NCBI RefSeq assembly: GCF_022539505.1
Contig: NC_061509.1
Location: 207,538,254 to 207,602,253 of the forward strand
DNA: 64,000 nucleotides
Reading direction: 5' to 3'
Origin: Lolium rigidum
Taxonomy: Eukaryota > Streptophyta > Magnoliopsida > Poales > Poaceae
The position numbers were made by a program, and so were the translations under genes. Positions 1 to 9,612 of this stretch are shown piece by piece. A model generated the notes under the pieces. That model did no database searches. It saw nothing but the letters and a program-made list of their open reading frames with translations, and was not told where the DNA came from. The stretch's first letter is position 1, and each line of letters starts with the position of its first letter.

Positions 1-680
1 GTTCTCCCTACCAAGAATGCTAGTAGCAAGATAGTAAGTGAAATATCTAATGGCAGGGAGTTGAATGTTCCTTATCTTGTCGCGCTGAATGGTGCGGCTA
101 TCATCATTGGTAACTTCTCGATAGAGTTCCGTCAAAGCTTTGGGGCGGTTCTCGATCTTCTTCGCTGTACCTATAGGAGTAATATCCAATGCAGCACAAA
201 AATCCTTCAACTTCATAGTAATAGGCATGTCATAAATCCTAAATTTAACTGATGGTGTGAAGGGTGAGTTGCTGAATTTAAAGCTTTCAACAAAGATTTT
301 AGTTAGCCTGTAAAATTGATCACTCTCATCTTCCATATAGGTAGATAAGCCCACACTATTGATGAGAAACAAGAAGTCATCAAGTAGCCCTGCATTACGC
401 AAAAGTCAAAGCATGGAAAGGATGAAGCATTAGGAACTCCATTATCCTCTTCAGCCTTCAAAGCTAGGTGCAATGACATCCTCATCATAGGATCGCCTAA
501 CTCGAGTGGCTGCCCTTGAAGGCCTTGCCGCTCTTGTCGTATCCCTCTCGAACACTTCTCCAAAGGTGTGGTTATGCATTTTCCTTTTCTGAAATTTTTC
601 AACAATCATTATAAAAGTTGATTTCGAGACATATAAATGAGGGAAACTACTATAGGAACTTGATAGAGTACTAAACATGC
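1..680 (-). pseudogene. Retrotransposon second ORF (plant 'ORF-1'-type), broken and cut by window edge
   Basis: Minus-strand translation gives an N-terminal piece beginning MIVEKFQKRKMHNHTFGEVF near 610 that stops after about 40 residues. Another frame then carries blocks such as YDMPITMKLKDFCAALDITP and LTELYREVTNDDSRTIQRDK from about 300 down to base 1. I know this block set from the extra ORF of Triticeae Gypsy elements annotated as a retrotransposon ORF-1-like or plant transposon protein. Its function is unknown. It lies downstream of gag in the sense direction, as expected. At least one frame change separates the halves near 400-480; whether that is true decay or sequence error is open, because this region carries the same CAG-site problem as other repeats here. 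Confidence 0.6.
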
Positions 681-1379
681 ATCAAAACTAATTTTTACAA
701 CTTAGAACAAGCATGCAAACTCACTTAACATGTCATCTACAGCAGCAAAATACTCAAGATATACTCAACTAAACAAAATTCTATTTGGATAATCGGAGGA
801 GTCACATACCGGAGAACAAATGCCCCAAATCTCTGCAGCAAAGATGGGCTGAGCAAGGAGATCGAAAATCTCGAACAAGAACAGCAAGAAACTCGGGTTT
901 GAACAATGGTGGTGTGTTTTCCCGTGAAAGAGAGTGGAGTGGTAGGTGGATGAGTAAGTGGAGGGCCAGGTGGGGTCCTCACCACAGGGTGGCGCGCCCT
1001 CCTTGCTGGCCGCGCCGGCACATGGGGTGCAGCCCTGGGGTGCCCCACTGGTCAGCCCCAGGCACTCCCAGGTTGCATTTTGAAAATAGGACCAGCGGTA
1101 TAATTTTTGTAAATTTTTTAAAACTTCGAAAAATGCACATTTCTGGGTGTTAAAATAACTATTACAGGGCAGAAAAAGATTTTCAAACTTCTAAACAACT
1201 AAAGCATCTTGCAAAACAAGTAGTACTACAGAAAGTAAACAAGTGTGGAGAAAGAAAGAAATGTTGTTTAGCTCTTCCATGCATATAAAATATACTTGTT
1301 AACAAGGTTGATCAAGTCTTGCCACCAAATAAATTTTACATGACATAAGAAGAAATAAACCTCAAATTAATCATGTTAC

Positions 1380-3555
1380 CTTATATTGTATTGATATGGA
1401 TCCAATCATAATATTTTGATATCCTTGTTTAGGCTCATATATAGGACAATCAATAACTCCCACTTTGATAGTTCTCAAATTAGAAATTGTATTAACTCTA
1501 TATACTTTATCGATCCTCTTGGGAAAATAAACAGTATGCTCCTTGTCATCAACATTGAAAGTAACTTTTCCTTTATTGCAATCAATAACAGCCCCTGCAG
1601 TGTTAAGAAAAGGTCTTCCAAGAATCCCTCCTTTGATTTTAGTTTCTTAACAGGAAAAGGCATTTGCTTTTGAACCCAAGGTTCTCTTTCATTACCATGT
1701 TTCTTAGCAATAAAATCTTCTTTAGTGTACCTTTTATTTTTAGCATGCTTTTCAGGTTCATCTTCAACCTCTTCTTTATCAGAAACATCATTCTTATCAT
1801 TATCTTTATCATGTTCATTACCATTTCAGTTTCAGCATCAGAAATAGAAATACTATTAGGATCATTAACAGGCTCAGAGAATTCTACAACAGTTTTATGT
1901 TTCTTCTTCTTTTTCTTAGAAGGAGCGCTAGTTTCTTTAGTTCGTTGAGAATCTTGTTCAATTCTTTTGGGATGCCCCTCTGGATATAGAGGATCCTGAG
2001 TGGAAACACCGCCTCTAGTTGTTACTTCATAAGCATGTTTTTCTTTAGAAGTATTTCTTAACAAGTCATTTTGCACTTTACTGAGTTGATCAATTTGAGT
2101 TTGAACCATATGAAAATGTTTAACAAGCATCTTAACATCATTGGAGGTTCTCTCCACAATATCATGCAATTTACTAATAGCTTGAGAATTTTCCATTAAA
2201 TGATTCTCTACTCTCATATTAAAATTATCTTGCTTAACAACATAATTATCAAACTCATCTAAACATTGATCAGGAGGTTTTGAGTAAGGAATATCTTCTT
2301 TATCAAAGCGTTGAAGAGAATGTACCTCAATCGTGGATGAAGGGGGAGTTATCTTACATAAATCTTCTATGGGGGTAAATTCTTCACATCTTCAGATTTA
2401 ATACCTTTCTCTTTAGGAGATTTCTTGGCTTCCCTCATATCTTCATCATTTAATTTAATCGTACCCCTCTTCTTCAATATTGGTGTTGGGGTTGGTTCAG
2501 GTGTAGTCCAATCATCATGATTTTGGCCTATTCTAGCCATTAATTCTTCATCTTCGTCTGGAGTTCTTTTCCTGAAAACACAAACAGCACAACTATCCAG
2601 GTATGCCCTAGACTCAATGGTTAGTCCACTATAAAATATATCAAGTAACTCATGCTTTTCCAAATCATGTCCAGGCGAGCTCTAAGAAGAGAGCAAAACC
2701 TTGCCCAAGCTTCAGGCAATTTCTCTCCATCTTCCTGGTCAAAACTATAAATTTTCTGCAAAGCAATATGTTGAGCACTAGCAGGAAAATATTTTCGAAA
2801 GAAAACATCAAGCAAACCATTTGGACTATCAATAGAATCAGGAGGCGAACTATTATACCAAGTTTTAGCATCATCCTTTAATGAGAAAGGAAAAAAATTT
2901 GCAACAAAATAAGTACGCTTCTTGATATCATCAGAAAACAAGCTACTCAAAGTAGAAAGCTCATTCATGTGTCTACAACACTTTCTTTTTCAGTACCACA
3001 AAAAGGTGTTTTCTCAACAATAGATATATGAGATAAATCAAGAGAGAAATCATAATCCTTATCCTTAATGTTTATAGGAGATGTGGAAAATTTAGGATCA
3101 GGAGACAGTTTATATCTAACAGCATGTTGTGCAAGAAGTTTTTTAATGTTACTTGCACCAGTAGTAGCATTACATTTATCAATAAAATCATCATCAAGTT
3201 CCACATAATCTTCATCAAGATCATCACTAGAGTATTCAACGGACTCGGTGAATTAACAAAGTGTAACAGTATTTTCATTAGGAATTTCAGTATTTTCAAT
3301 TTGTCTAGACCTAGCAATTGTAGCATCTAGAAAAGGACCTAATGAACCATTATCATCAAGCACAGTAGAAGCATCATTAAAATCATAAGAGGAATTTTCA
3401 GATTCAGCAGAAGTAGCAGCATGTGAAGCGTGTGGTGGTGAAACAAGTTGACTTATCACAGATGGTGAATCAAGAGCAGAAGAGGTACTCAGAGTTGTAC
3501 CTTTTCTTGTAGTGGATGGTAATATGGCGACTTTAGCATCGCGAGGTTTACCCAT
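1380..3555 (-). pseudogene. gag-protease remnant of element G
   Basis: The reading frame begins at the ATG at 3555 (MGKPRDAKVAILPSTTRKGT) shortly after the primer-binding site. The gag core is at 2968-2621 (FPFSLKDDAKTWYNSSPPDS, then a block ending PEAWARFCSLLRARL). A gag C-terminal linker rich in K and E covers about 2660-1640. The end of an aspartic-protease-like domain (GRPFLNTAGAVIDC-type block, then a stretch on a YFPKRIDK core) is readable in shifting frames at about 1660-1440. The protein would package the element RNA and process it. The frame breaks several times (3253, 2965, 2621, 2367 and 1639), so it is called a pseudogene. No polymerase domain follows. Confidence 0.7.
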
Positions 3556-3614
3556 GATGGTGGATTTGCAGCGAACAATATCAATTCAGGTGAACTTGCA
3601 AATAAAGCTATGCT

Positions 3615-3631
3615 CCCCGACAACGGCGCCA
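3615..3631 (-). other. Primer-binding site of element G
   Basis: The plus strand reads ccccgacaacggcgcca, so the sense strand has TGGCGCCGTTG followed by TCGGGG. This is the tRNA-Asp-type primer site used by Athila-lineage Gypsy elements, with one change from the canonical ccccggcaacggcgcca seen in A, B and D of this window. It lies 11 bases from the LTR edge at 3643, which fixes the orientation of the element as minus. Confidence 0.8.
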
Positions 3632-3642
3632 GAAAATAGTCT

Positions 3643-5041
3643 TGATGACCCACAAGTATAGGGGATCGCAACAGTCTTCAAGGGAAGTAAAACCCAATTT
3701 ATTGATTCGACACAAGGGGAGCCAAAGAATATTTGTAAGCCTTAACAACGGAGTTGTCAATTCAGCCGCACCTGAAACAGACTTGCTCGCAAGAGTTTAT
3801 CGAGTAGCAACAGCTTTATAGCAGATGAGCGTAGTGAAATATAAGCAGCAGTGTAATAAAGACAACAATAGTAATTATAGTAAACAACATGATTAAAATA
3901 TTGTAGGCACAGGGATGGATGAACGGGCGCTGCATGGATAAGAAAACTCATGTAATAATCAAGGCAGGGCATTTGCAGATAATAATAAAACAGTATCCAA
4001 GTACTAAATAACCATAGGCATGTGTTCCGTATATAGTCGTACGTGCTCGCAATGAGAAACTTGCACAACATCTATTGTCCTACCAGCCGGTGGCAGCCGG
4101 GCCTCTAGGGAAACTACTAGTAATTAAGGTACTCCTTTTAATAGAGTACCGGAGCAAAGCATTAACATTCCGTGAACACATGTGATCCTCATATCACAGC
4201 CTTCCTCCTCCGGTTGTCCCAATTTCTGTCACTTTGGGGCCTCGGGTTCCGGACAGCAATATGTGTATACAACTTGCAGGTAAGATCAAAAAACAATGAA
4301 TATCATCATGAATCAATAACATGTTCAGATCTGAAATCATGGCACTCGGGCCCTAGTGACAAGCATTAAGCATAACAAGTTGCAACAATATCATAAAAGT
4401 ACCAACTACGGACACTAGGCACTATGCCCTAACAATCTTATGGCTATTACATGAACAATCTCATCCAATCCCTACCATCCCCTACAGCCTACAGCGGGGA
4501 TTTACTCACACATGGATGGGGGAAACATGGATGGTCGATGGAGAGGCGTCGGTGGTGATGATGGCGATGATCTCCTCCAATTCCCCATCCCGGCAGGGTG
4601 CCAGAACGGAGTTTCTGATCCCGAGATTGAGTTTCGCGATGGCGGCGGAGTTTTGGATGTCTTCTGGCTAATTGGTCGAACCCCGTGCGTTTTTATGTCA
4701 AGGGCCTTAAGTAGTCAAGAGGGGAGCGTCGGGGGCTGGCCGAGGCGGCGCCACCATAGGGCGGCGAGGCCCAGGGGCCCACCGCGCCGCCATGTGGTGG
4801 GCGCCCCTCGTGGCCCCCCTCCGTCTCGTCTTCTGGCTCCGTAAGTCTTCTGTGAAAATAGGCCCATTGCAATTATTTCCGGGGATTTTCCTGAAAGTTG
4901 ATTTTCTGCACAAAAATAAGACACCAGGGCAATTCTGGCAAAACAAGCGTTAATCCGTGTTAGTTGTATCCAAAGTACACACATTAGAGGCAAAACAATA
5001 GCAAAAGTGTTCAGGAAAGTAGATACATTTTGGACGTATCA
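3643..5041 (-). repeat. 5' LTR of element G (about 1.4 kb)
   Basis: The plus strand begins TGATGACCCACAAGTATAGG after the primer-binding site and ends GGACGTATCA at 5041, giving TG...CA ends on the sense strand. The internal GC-rich leader (about 4700-4850) matches the style of the other LTRs here. Bases 5042-5046 (ACACC) would be the right target duplication, and its partner is outside the window. Confidence 0.8.
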
Positions 5042-5459
5042 ACACCCTCGTCCACGTAAGAAATCACCCGCAGGGCCCTTCTGCTAGACGCACCGCTTTT
5101 CCCCTCCTCCCAACGCCGCCCGTGCCGACTCCCGCCCATCGCCATCGTTGCCTTCGCGTCCCCTATGCTAGCCTTCCACCCCGCATGTCCATAAACCACC
5201 GGCCATCGACACCGCCGCCACTCCCTCGACTGGCCACCGCTCTTTCGGTCGGAATAGAGGTTGCCGTCACTGCCGCCAAAATGCCAACCGCCCCGCCCGA
5301 AAGGTGTTCGTCGAATTGACACAATGGGAATCGACAACAAGATGTTGGTGCAACTGTTCATGGAGGAGCAGAGCACTGCTGTTGTCTGACGGTAACAACA
5401 ACTAATTTTGACGATCGTCCTCCGCGTTCGCCAGCCCTTCCTGGCCGTGTCTCGACGCG

Positions 5460-6327
5460 GTGGTTCAAGGCCAGACAAGAGGAGAAACATCGACCGACAT
5501 CGTCAAGTCGGTGCCATGCCTCTTGAGTGCGACTACTTCGCCCTACAATGCTACTCATTTGCCGAAGGAATTTTGGCACCGGTTTAGAATGAACAAGGAT
5601 CTGTTCATGAAGATTGTCTTCGGCGTCAGGGAGTACGACGACTACTTCATGAGCAAGTAAGATTGCATAGGTTTGTGGGGCTTCTCCTCAATCAAGAAAT
5701 GCACTTCTGTAATGCGCTGTCTTGCATATGAAGGTCCTCCAGATACAACCAATGACTACCTGCGCATGGCGGAGTCGACATGTTCACAGACTGTCTACAT
5801 GTTTTGCTGAGCCGTCATTGCGGTGTCTGGTGGGGGTTATTTGAGATCACCAAGGGAAGATGATTCAACTCGAATCCTGGAACAAAGCGCAACCCGAGGG
5901 TTTCCTGGGATGCTAGGAAACATCAACTATATGCATTGGGGTTGGAAGAATTTCCCTTTAGCTTGGCAAGGGATCTACAAGGGGTATACCAGTGAGTGCA
6001 GTGTCATTCTTGAGGCGGTGGAAAACTATGACATCTGGTTTGGCATGCGTTCTTTGGCATGGAAGGAACAAACAATGATATCAACATGCTGCAGCGCTCT
6101 CCGGTATTTTTCAGGCTGGCTGAGGGAGAAGCTCATGCCATAAACTTTGAGGTAAACGGCCACGCATACAACAGGGGTACTATCTAGCTGATGGCATCTA
6201 TCCAACGTATGCTACATTTGTGAAGAAAATCCCGGCTCCGCTTATTTTGTGATTTGCCAGGAAGCAGCTCGCAGGGATGTTGAGCGTGCTTTTGGGGTGC
6301 TTCAACAACGTTTCGGCGTTGTAAGGT
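5460..6327 (+). pseudogene. PIF/Harbinger transposase, N-terminal and catalytic part, decayed
   Basis: Plus-strand translation in shifting frames gives blocks of the plant HARBI1-like (DDE_Tnp_4) transposase: FRMNKDLFMKIVFGVREYDD, KKCTSVMRCLAYEGPPDTTN, GFPGMLGNINYMHWGWKNFP, ILEAVENYDIW, NDINMLQRSPVF and ADGIYPTYATFVKK. The enzyme would cut and join Harbinger transposons at TWA targets. The family has GxIDCMHW around the first catalytic Asp; here the position reads Asn (NINYMHW). There are in-frame stops near 5660 and 5810 and frame changes near 6070 and 6150. The gene is interrupted at 6327 by element H and resumes at 13452. It is clearly dead. Confidence 0.8.
6323..6327. other. Left target-site duplication of H (AAGGT)
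   Basis: The 5 bases AAGGT directly precede the H left LTR and recur directly after its right LTR at 13452-13456. A perfect 5-bp duplication is what an LTR-element integrase leaves, and it defines the ends of H. Confidence 0.9.
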
Positions 6328-7491
6328 TGTTGACGTCAGAAACCCACTGGCGGGCAGAGACAGGCAACACAGTAGAGCCGGGAACAACTAGGGCTGCGGC
6401 TGGCCCCAGTCCCTCAGAGCGACGGCCCGCAAAGCCTCCTGGTCACACGTCCGATGCTATCGCAAGGGCGTGCCACCTGACCTATACCTGGTCGGGAAGG
6501 TGTGGATGATGCCTCGCTTAGTTTCCTCGCATGGCATACACGTAAACATTAAATACGAGCCTCGATCGGCTCTCGAGTTATCTCCGTGAATCGGCTCAAA
6601 GAGCCGATCCACCCATGATTCGAACGAGGTGTCCGAATATATGGTGGTCCTGCTTGATCAAGATAAAGCTAATGAGATCTACGACGATTTAGGGTTTTCA
6701 CCGCATAATCGGATCATCCTACTCACGATTGGGCCTCGCGCTCGCGCACGGTGACCGTAAGCCGATCCTAGACAGGGCCTAAAACCAACACGAGGTTGAT
6801 CCCCGAACATCCTTTCTAGGGCTAGCAAACGTCACCCTACACGCCGCCGGATCCTTCAACCCTTTGTAGGGCCTAACTAGTGCGGATATTAAACTAATCC
6901 TTGTAGAACAAGGAGCAACCGTAACGGATCAGATCTACTAAACTATGATCAAGCGGGTGCCGCCCCTACACCCGAGATAGGTGTAAGGGCGGCTAGATGC
7001 ATGAGGGTCGCACTACGACAAGCATATGATACGAAGAACAATGCTAACCCTAACACATCTAAGATAAGTACGTTGCTCGCCATCAAAAAGGCTTCGACGA
7101 CGAGCAACGCATGAACAACAAGATAGGCTTAGTGCTGCCTAGATCGCAAGATGCGATCTAGGCAGCATGGTGCTTACCGGAGAAACCCTCGAGACGAAGG
7201 AGTTGGCGATGCGCCGAGATTTGTTTGTGTTGAACGTTGGTTGTTGTTTATTCCATAAACCCTAGATACATATTTATAGTCCAAGGGACTTTCTAACTCA
7301 AGCGTGCACCTAACCGTGCACGGGAAAAACTCTAACTCCTAATCGACACGTAACCTAATATGTTACAGATACAAGGGCAAACTAGCCCAAACTTTGTATG
7401 AAAGGCCGATTCACGTATTTCTTCTATACATATCTTCAAGTCCATCTTGATCGCGGCCCACCTCTGACCCGGTCAAATTCTGGTGATAACA
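6328..7491 (-). repeat. 3' LTR of H
   Basis: It starts TGTTGACGTC and ends GGTGATAACA (plus strand), 1164 bp, and aligns end to end with 12291-13451. A TATA box in the sense (minus) direction, TATAAATA, lies at 7278-7271. A perfect 16-bp hairpin sits at 7133-7167, downstream of the TATA box and so inside the expected transcript leader. A second small palindrome, atcggctc-aaa-gagccgat, is at 6590-6608. Most differences from the other LTR fall at CAG or CTG. Confidence 0.88.
7133..7167. other. Perfect 16-bp hairpin in H 3' LTR
   Basis: The left arm tgctgcctagatcgca (7133-7148), a 3-base loop and the exact reverse complement (7152-7167) form a perfect stem. The same structure is intact in the other LTR at 13094-13128. 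It lies about 100 bases downstream of the sense TATA box, so in the transcript it would be near the 5' end (R/U5). Confidence 0.85.
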
Positions 7492-7772
7492 CATGCCCCC
7501 CTGGTTTTGGAAATGACATTTCCAAAATCATTACGCTTTTCTTTCGTCGGGTCATGTCGTGGCAGAGCAGAAACTGCCGCAGAATCCTCATCATGATGCC
7601 TTGCCCCTTCCACTTCTCCACGTGGCTGCAAAATTTTCCTGTTGGACATCATCTCCTCGGAAACTGCTGTGGCATTGAATCTCCCCCATATCCCTTTCAT
7701 TTAACCGTTCTAAACAGCTCGCTCCTCCTTCGTCCTCCTCGCATCAGCATCCAAAACCCCTCCTGTGCCACT

Positions 7773-8228
7773 ATGTCTTCCTCCTCCTCCTCCTCCGAGC
7801 TTTCCTACGGATCCTCCTCCTCCCGCGAGACGCCGCCGGAAATCCGTGCCCCAGAAAAATGGGACGAGGAGAGCCACGTCTCCTCCATCTGGTCCGAGGA
7901 GGACAAGTCCTTGACCAGCGGGGATGAAGATCTTCAGTTCCTCGCCGACGGGAAACTGGAGTCGGAAAGTGAGGACGACCGGTTCCCCTGGGACGGCTGC
8001 CCCACCTCTGAAGAAGAGGAAGAGGAGGACGACGACGACGACGATGACTCCCTCGAGGGCTACCCGCCGGCGAAGCGCCTCCGCATGTGGTGGGACGACG
8101 ACAGCAGCGACGATGAAGACGGGGATGAAGCTCCCGTAGAGGGCTACGGGAGTAGCGACGAGGAGCCCATCGGCAGCAGTGCCGATGAGAGTTCCGAGGA
8201 TGACGACGAGGGCAGCAATGGCCCGTAG
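7773..8228 (+). CDS. Antisense acidic ORF of element H (151 aa, function unknown)
   Basis: This intact frame runs opposite to the element's gag. The ATG at 7773 opens a Ser run (MSSSSSSSELSYGSSSS), followed by alternating acidic blocks (long E and D runs at about residues 80-92) and a short basic motif PAKRLR that could be a nuclear localisation signal. The C-terminal third is Asp/Glu/Ser. An upstream CT-rich leader and a tail with AATGAATGAAGAA-like sequence after the stop look like a small stand-alone transcription unit. I recall near-identical acidic 'hypothetical proteins' as common in Triticeae annotation. Antisense ORFs between pol and the 3' LTR are known in Tat-lineage elements. Low complexity means composition could keep the frame open by chance, but the start context and clean length argue for a real element gene. 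Confidence 0.6.
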   Translation: MSSSSSSSELSYGSSSSRETPPEIRAPEKWDEESHVSSIWSEEDKSLTSGDEDLQFLADGKLESESEDDRFPWDGCPTSEEEEEEDDDDDDDSLEGYPPAKRLRMWWDDDSSDDEDGDEAPVEGYGSSDEEPIGSSADESSEDDDEGSNGP

Positions 8229-8649
8229 ATTAGGATCTACTAGTGTAGGCCTAGCAGTAGTAGATTGGTCAATAGACCCTTCTTTTGTTCTTCCTTCTTT
8301 GAGCAATCGGCTCTTTCTCTGTAAGAAATCCTGTTTATGAATGAAGAATTCCCTTTTAACTTGATTTCGCCGATTTCTACTCACCCGACCTCGTCGACTG
8401 TTGGCCTAAACCATGCTTAATGACTGATGGCAACGCATCAGTTTCTTACGATAATCTGCGAGACAGGCCAATTCAGTCATCCAAGCTAGCCAACTCTGCC
8501 GATGACGATGGCACAGCCGACCTTAGTAGGCTGGCGATTTGATCTTGAGCAGGCGTCTTTAAGAGAGCCCTGGAACTGTCTTGGATGTTCAAACTGATGA
8601 CTCCGTAACAAAAAAACACCACTCTCCAGACCAGTTGCGATGTAGGGCT

Positions 8650-9612
8650 AGCCGATTCCAACCAAATCGGCTCCCCAGAGCAAGGACCTTTAGGGCGAGC
8701 TGCCCCCCGAGCCTTAATCAAGGCGAATCAGCCAAATGTGCCGCCATTAGCCTCAATTCATGACGTAGCCAGCCGATTTTAACCACATTGGCTCCCCAGA
8801 GCAGAGAACCTTCAGGGTGAGCTGCCCCCCGAGCTTCTTCAGTCCACTTCTTTGTCTGAGGCGAACTACCCTTAGCCTGATCTGCGCATCCCTGCTGCTC
8901 CCGGCATTGTTTTCGCAGAGAGGATCCGAGCCATTGAACCATTGAACCACTCCATTGAGGAGTTCTTCCATCATAGTCTCTCTTCGTGGTCCACTTCCTG
9001 CTCCATTGATCCTCTGACAGTTATACCTCTTGAGTCGATGGCCATGCATCGGCTTTTATATCCTTAAGTCGATGTCTGCTGCATCGGCTGTGCTTAAAAA
9101 ATTTCGAATTTTTCGGCCGATTTATGTATCGGCCCCCATACTTCAATACCCATCATACAAGGATATTTTAGGCTGCTAGGCATTTGCAGGACGCTTCTAC
9201 TGAATATCCTCGTGTTTTGTCCACCTGGGTGCCCCCCGAGCCGATTCTTTCAAAGGACTTGATGGTATCGGTTCTGTTGGATTAAGTGTTGAACCCAGGC
9301 AGAATGGTTGGTGAGGATAATTTTGGCCGATTGCTGGAATCGGCCTCCACGTTGCTTGCTCGATGAAGGTTTTGTAACGTTCCTCCATAAATTTTTGGGG
9401 CCGATCACAAGGATCAGCCTCGCCATGTTTGCTCATTGATTTGCTCTTGCTACTCGTTCATGCCGGTAGATAAAACCAGCCCAATCTCTGACTTTATCAC
9501 GTTGGTGCACTTGCTGTCGTCCACCTTGAGTGCATCGTGTAATCGTGGAGCACTAAGCTTCGTCGGAAGAACGAGCACCATGTTTGTGCCAGCCGATGTT
9601 TCATCATCGGCT
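8650..9612. repeat. Array of short AGCCGAT...ATCGGCT palindromes in H spacer
   Basis: Seven units of the form (A/G)(G)(C/T)CGAT, 6-9 bases, AT(C/T)GGC(T/C) occur at 8650-8672, 8771-8793, 9033-9054, 9067-9089, 9115-9134, 9325-9345 and 9591-9612. Each can fold as a 6-7 bp hairpin. The two units at 8650 and 8771 are inside a longer direct repeat (…GGCTCCCCAGAGCA…, then GAGCTGCCCCCCGAGC). The spacer between gag and the antisense ORF is otherwise non-coding. Confidence 0.7.

Larger units (their letters stand above)
1..5041 (-). mobile_element. Gypsy LTR retrotransposon G (5' part; 3' end outside window)
   Basis: Read on the minus strand the order is 5' LTR (5041-3643), primer-binding site (3631-3615), gag-protease remnant (3555 to about 1380), a spacer, then a second ORF remnant (about 680-1). 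The 3' LTR lies left of base 1. The layout fits non-autonomous Athila-lineage Gypsy elements: gag and protease are seen, but no reverse transcriptase, RNase H or integrase. The element inserted into or beside the Harbinger remnant on its right. The spacer at about 700-1380 has a GC-rich patch (about 950-1075) like an LTR leader, and I could not assign it. Copies of the inserted element's target duplication cannot be compared because the left flank is missing. Confidence 0.8.

Noticed and set aside
7398..7772. Upstream 125-codon extension of the antisense ORF of H
   Set aside because: It crosses the LTR boundary (7491) and shows no coding character. The Ser-run ATG at 7773 is the likely start.
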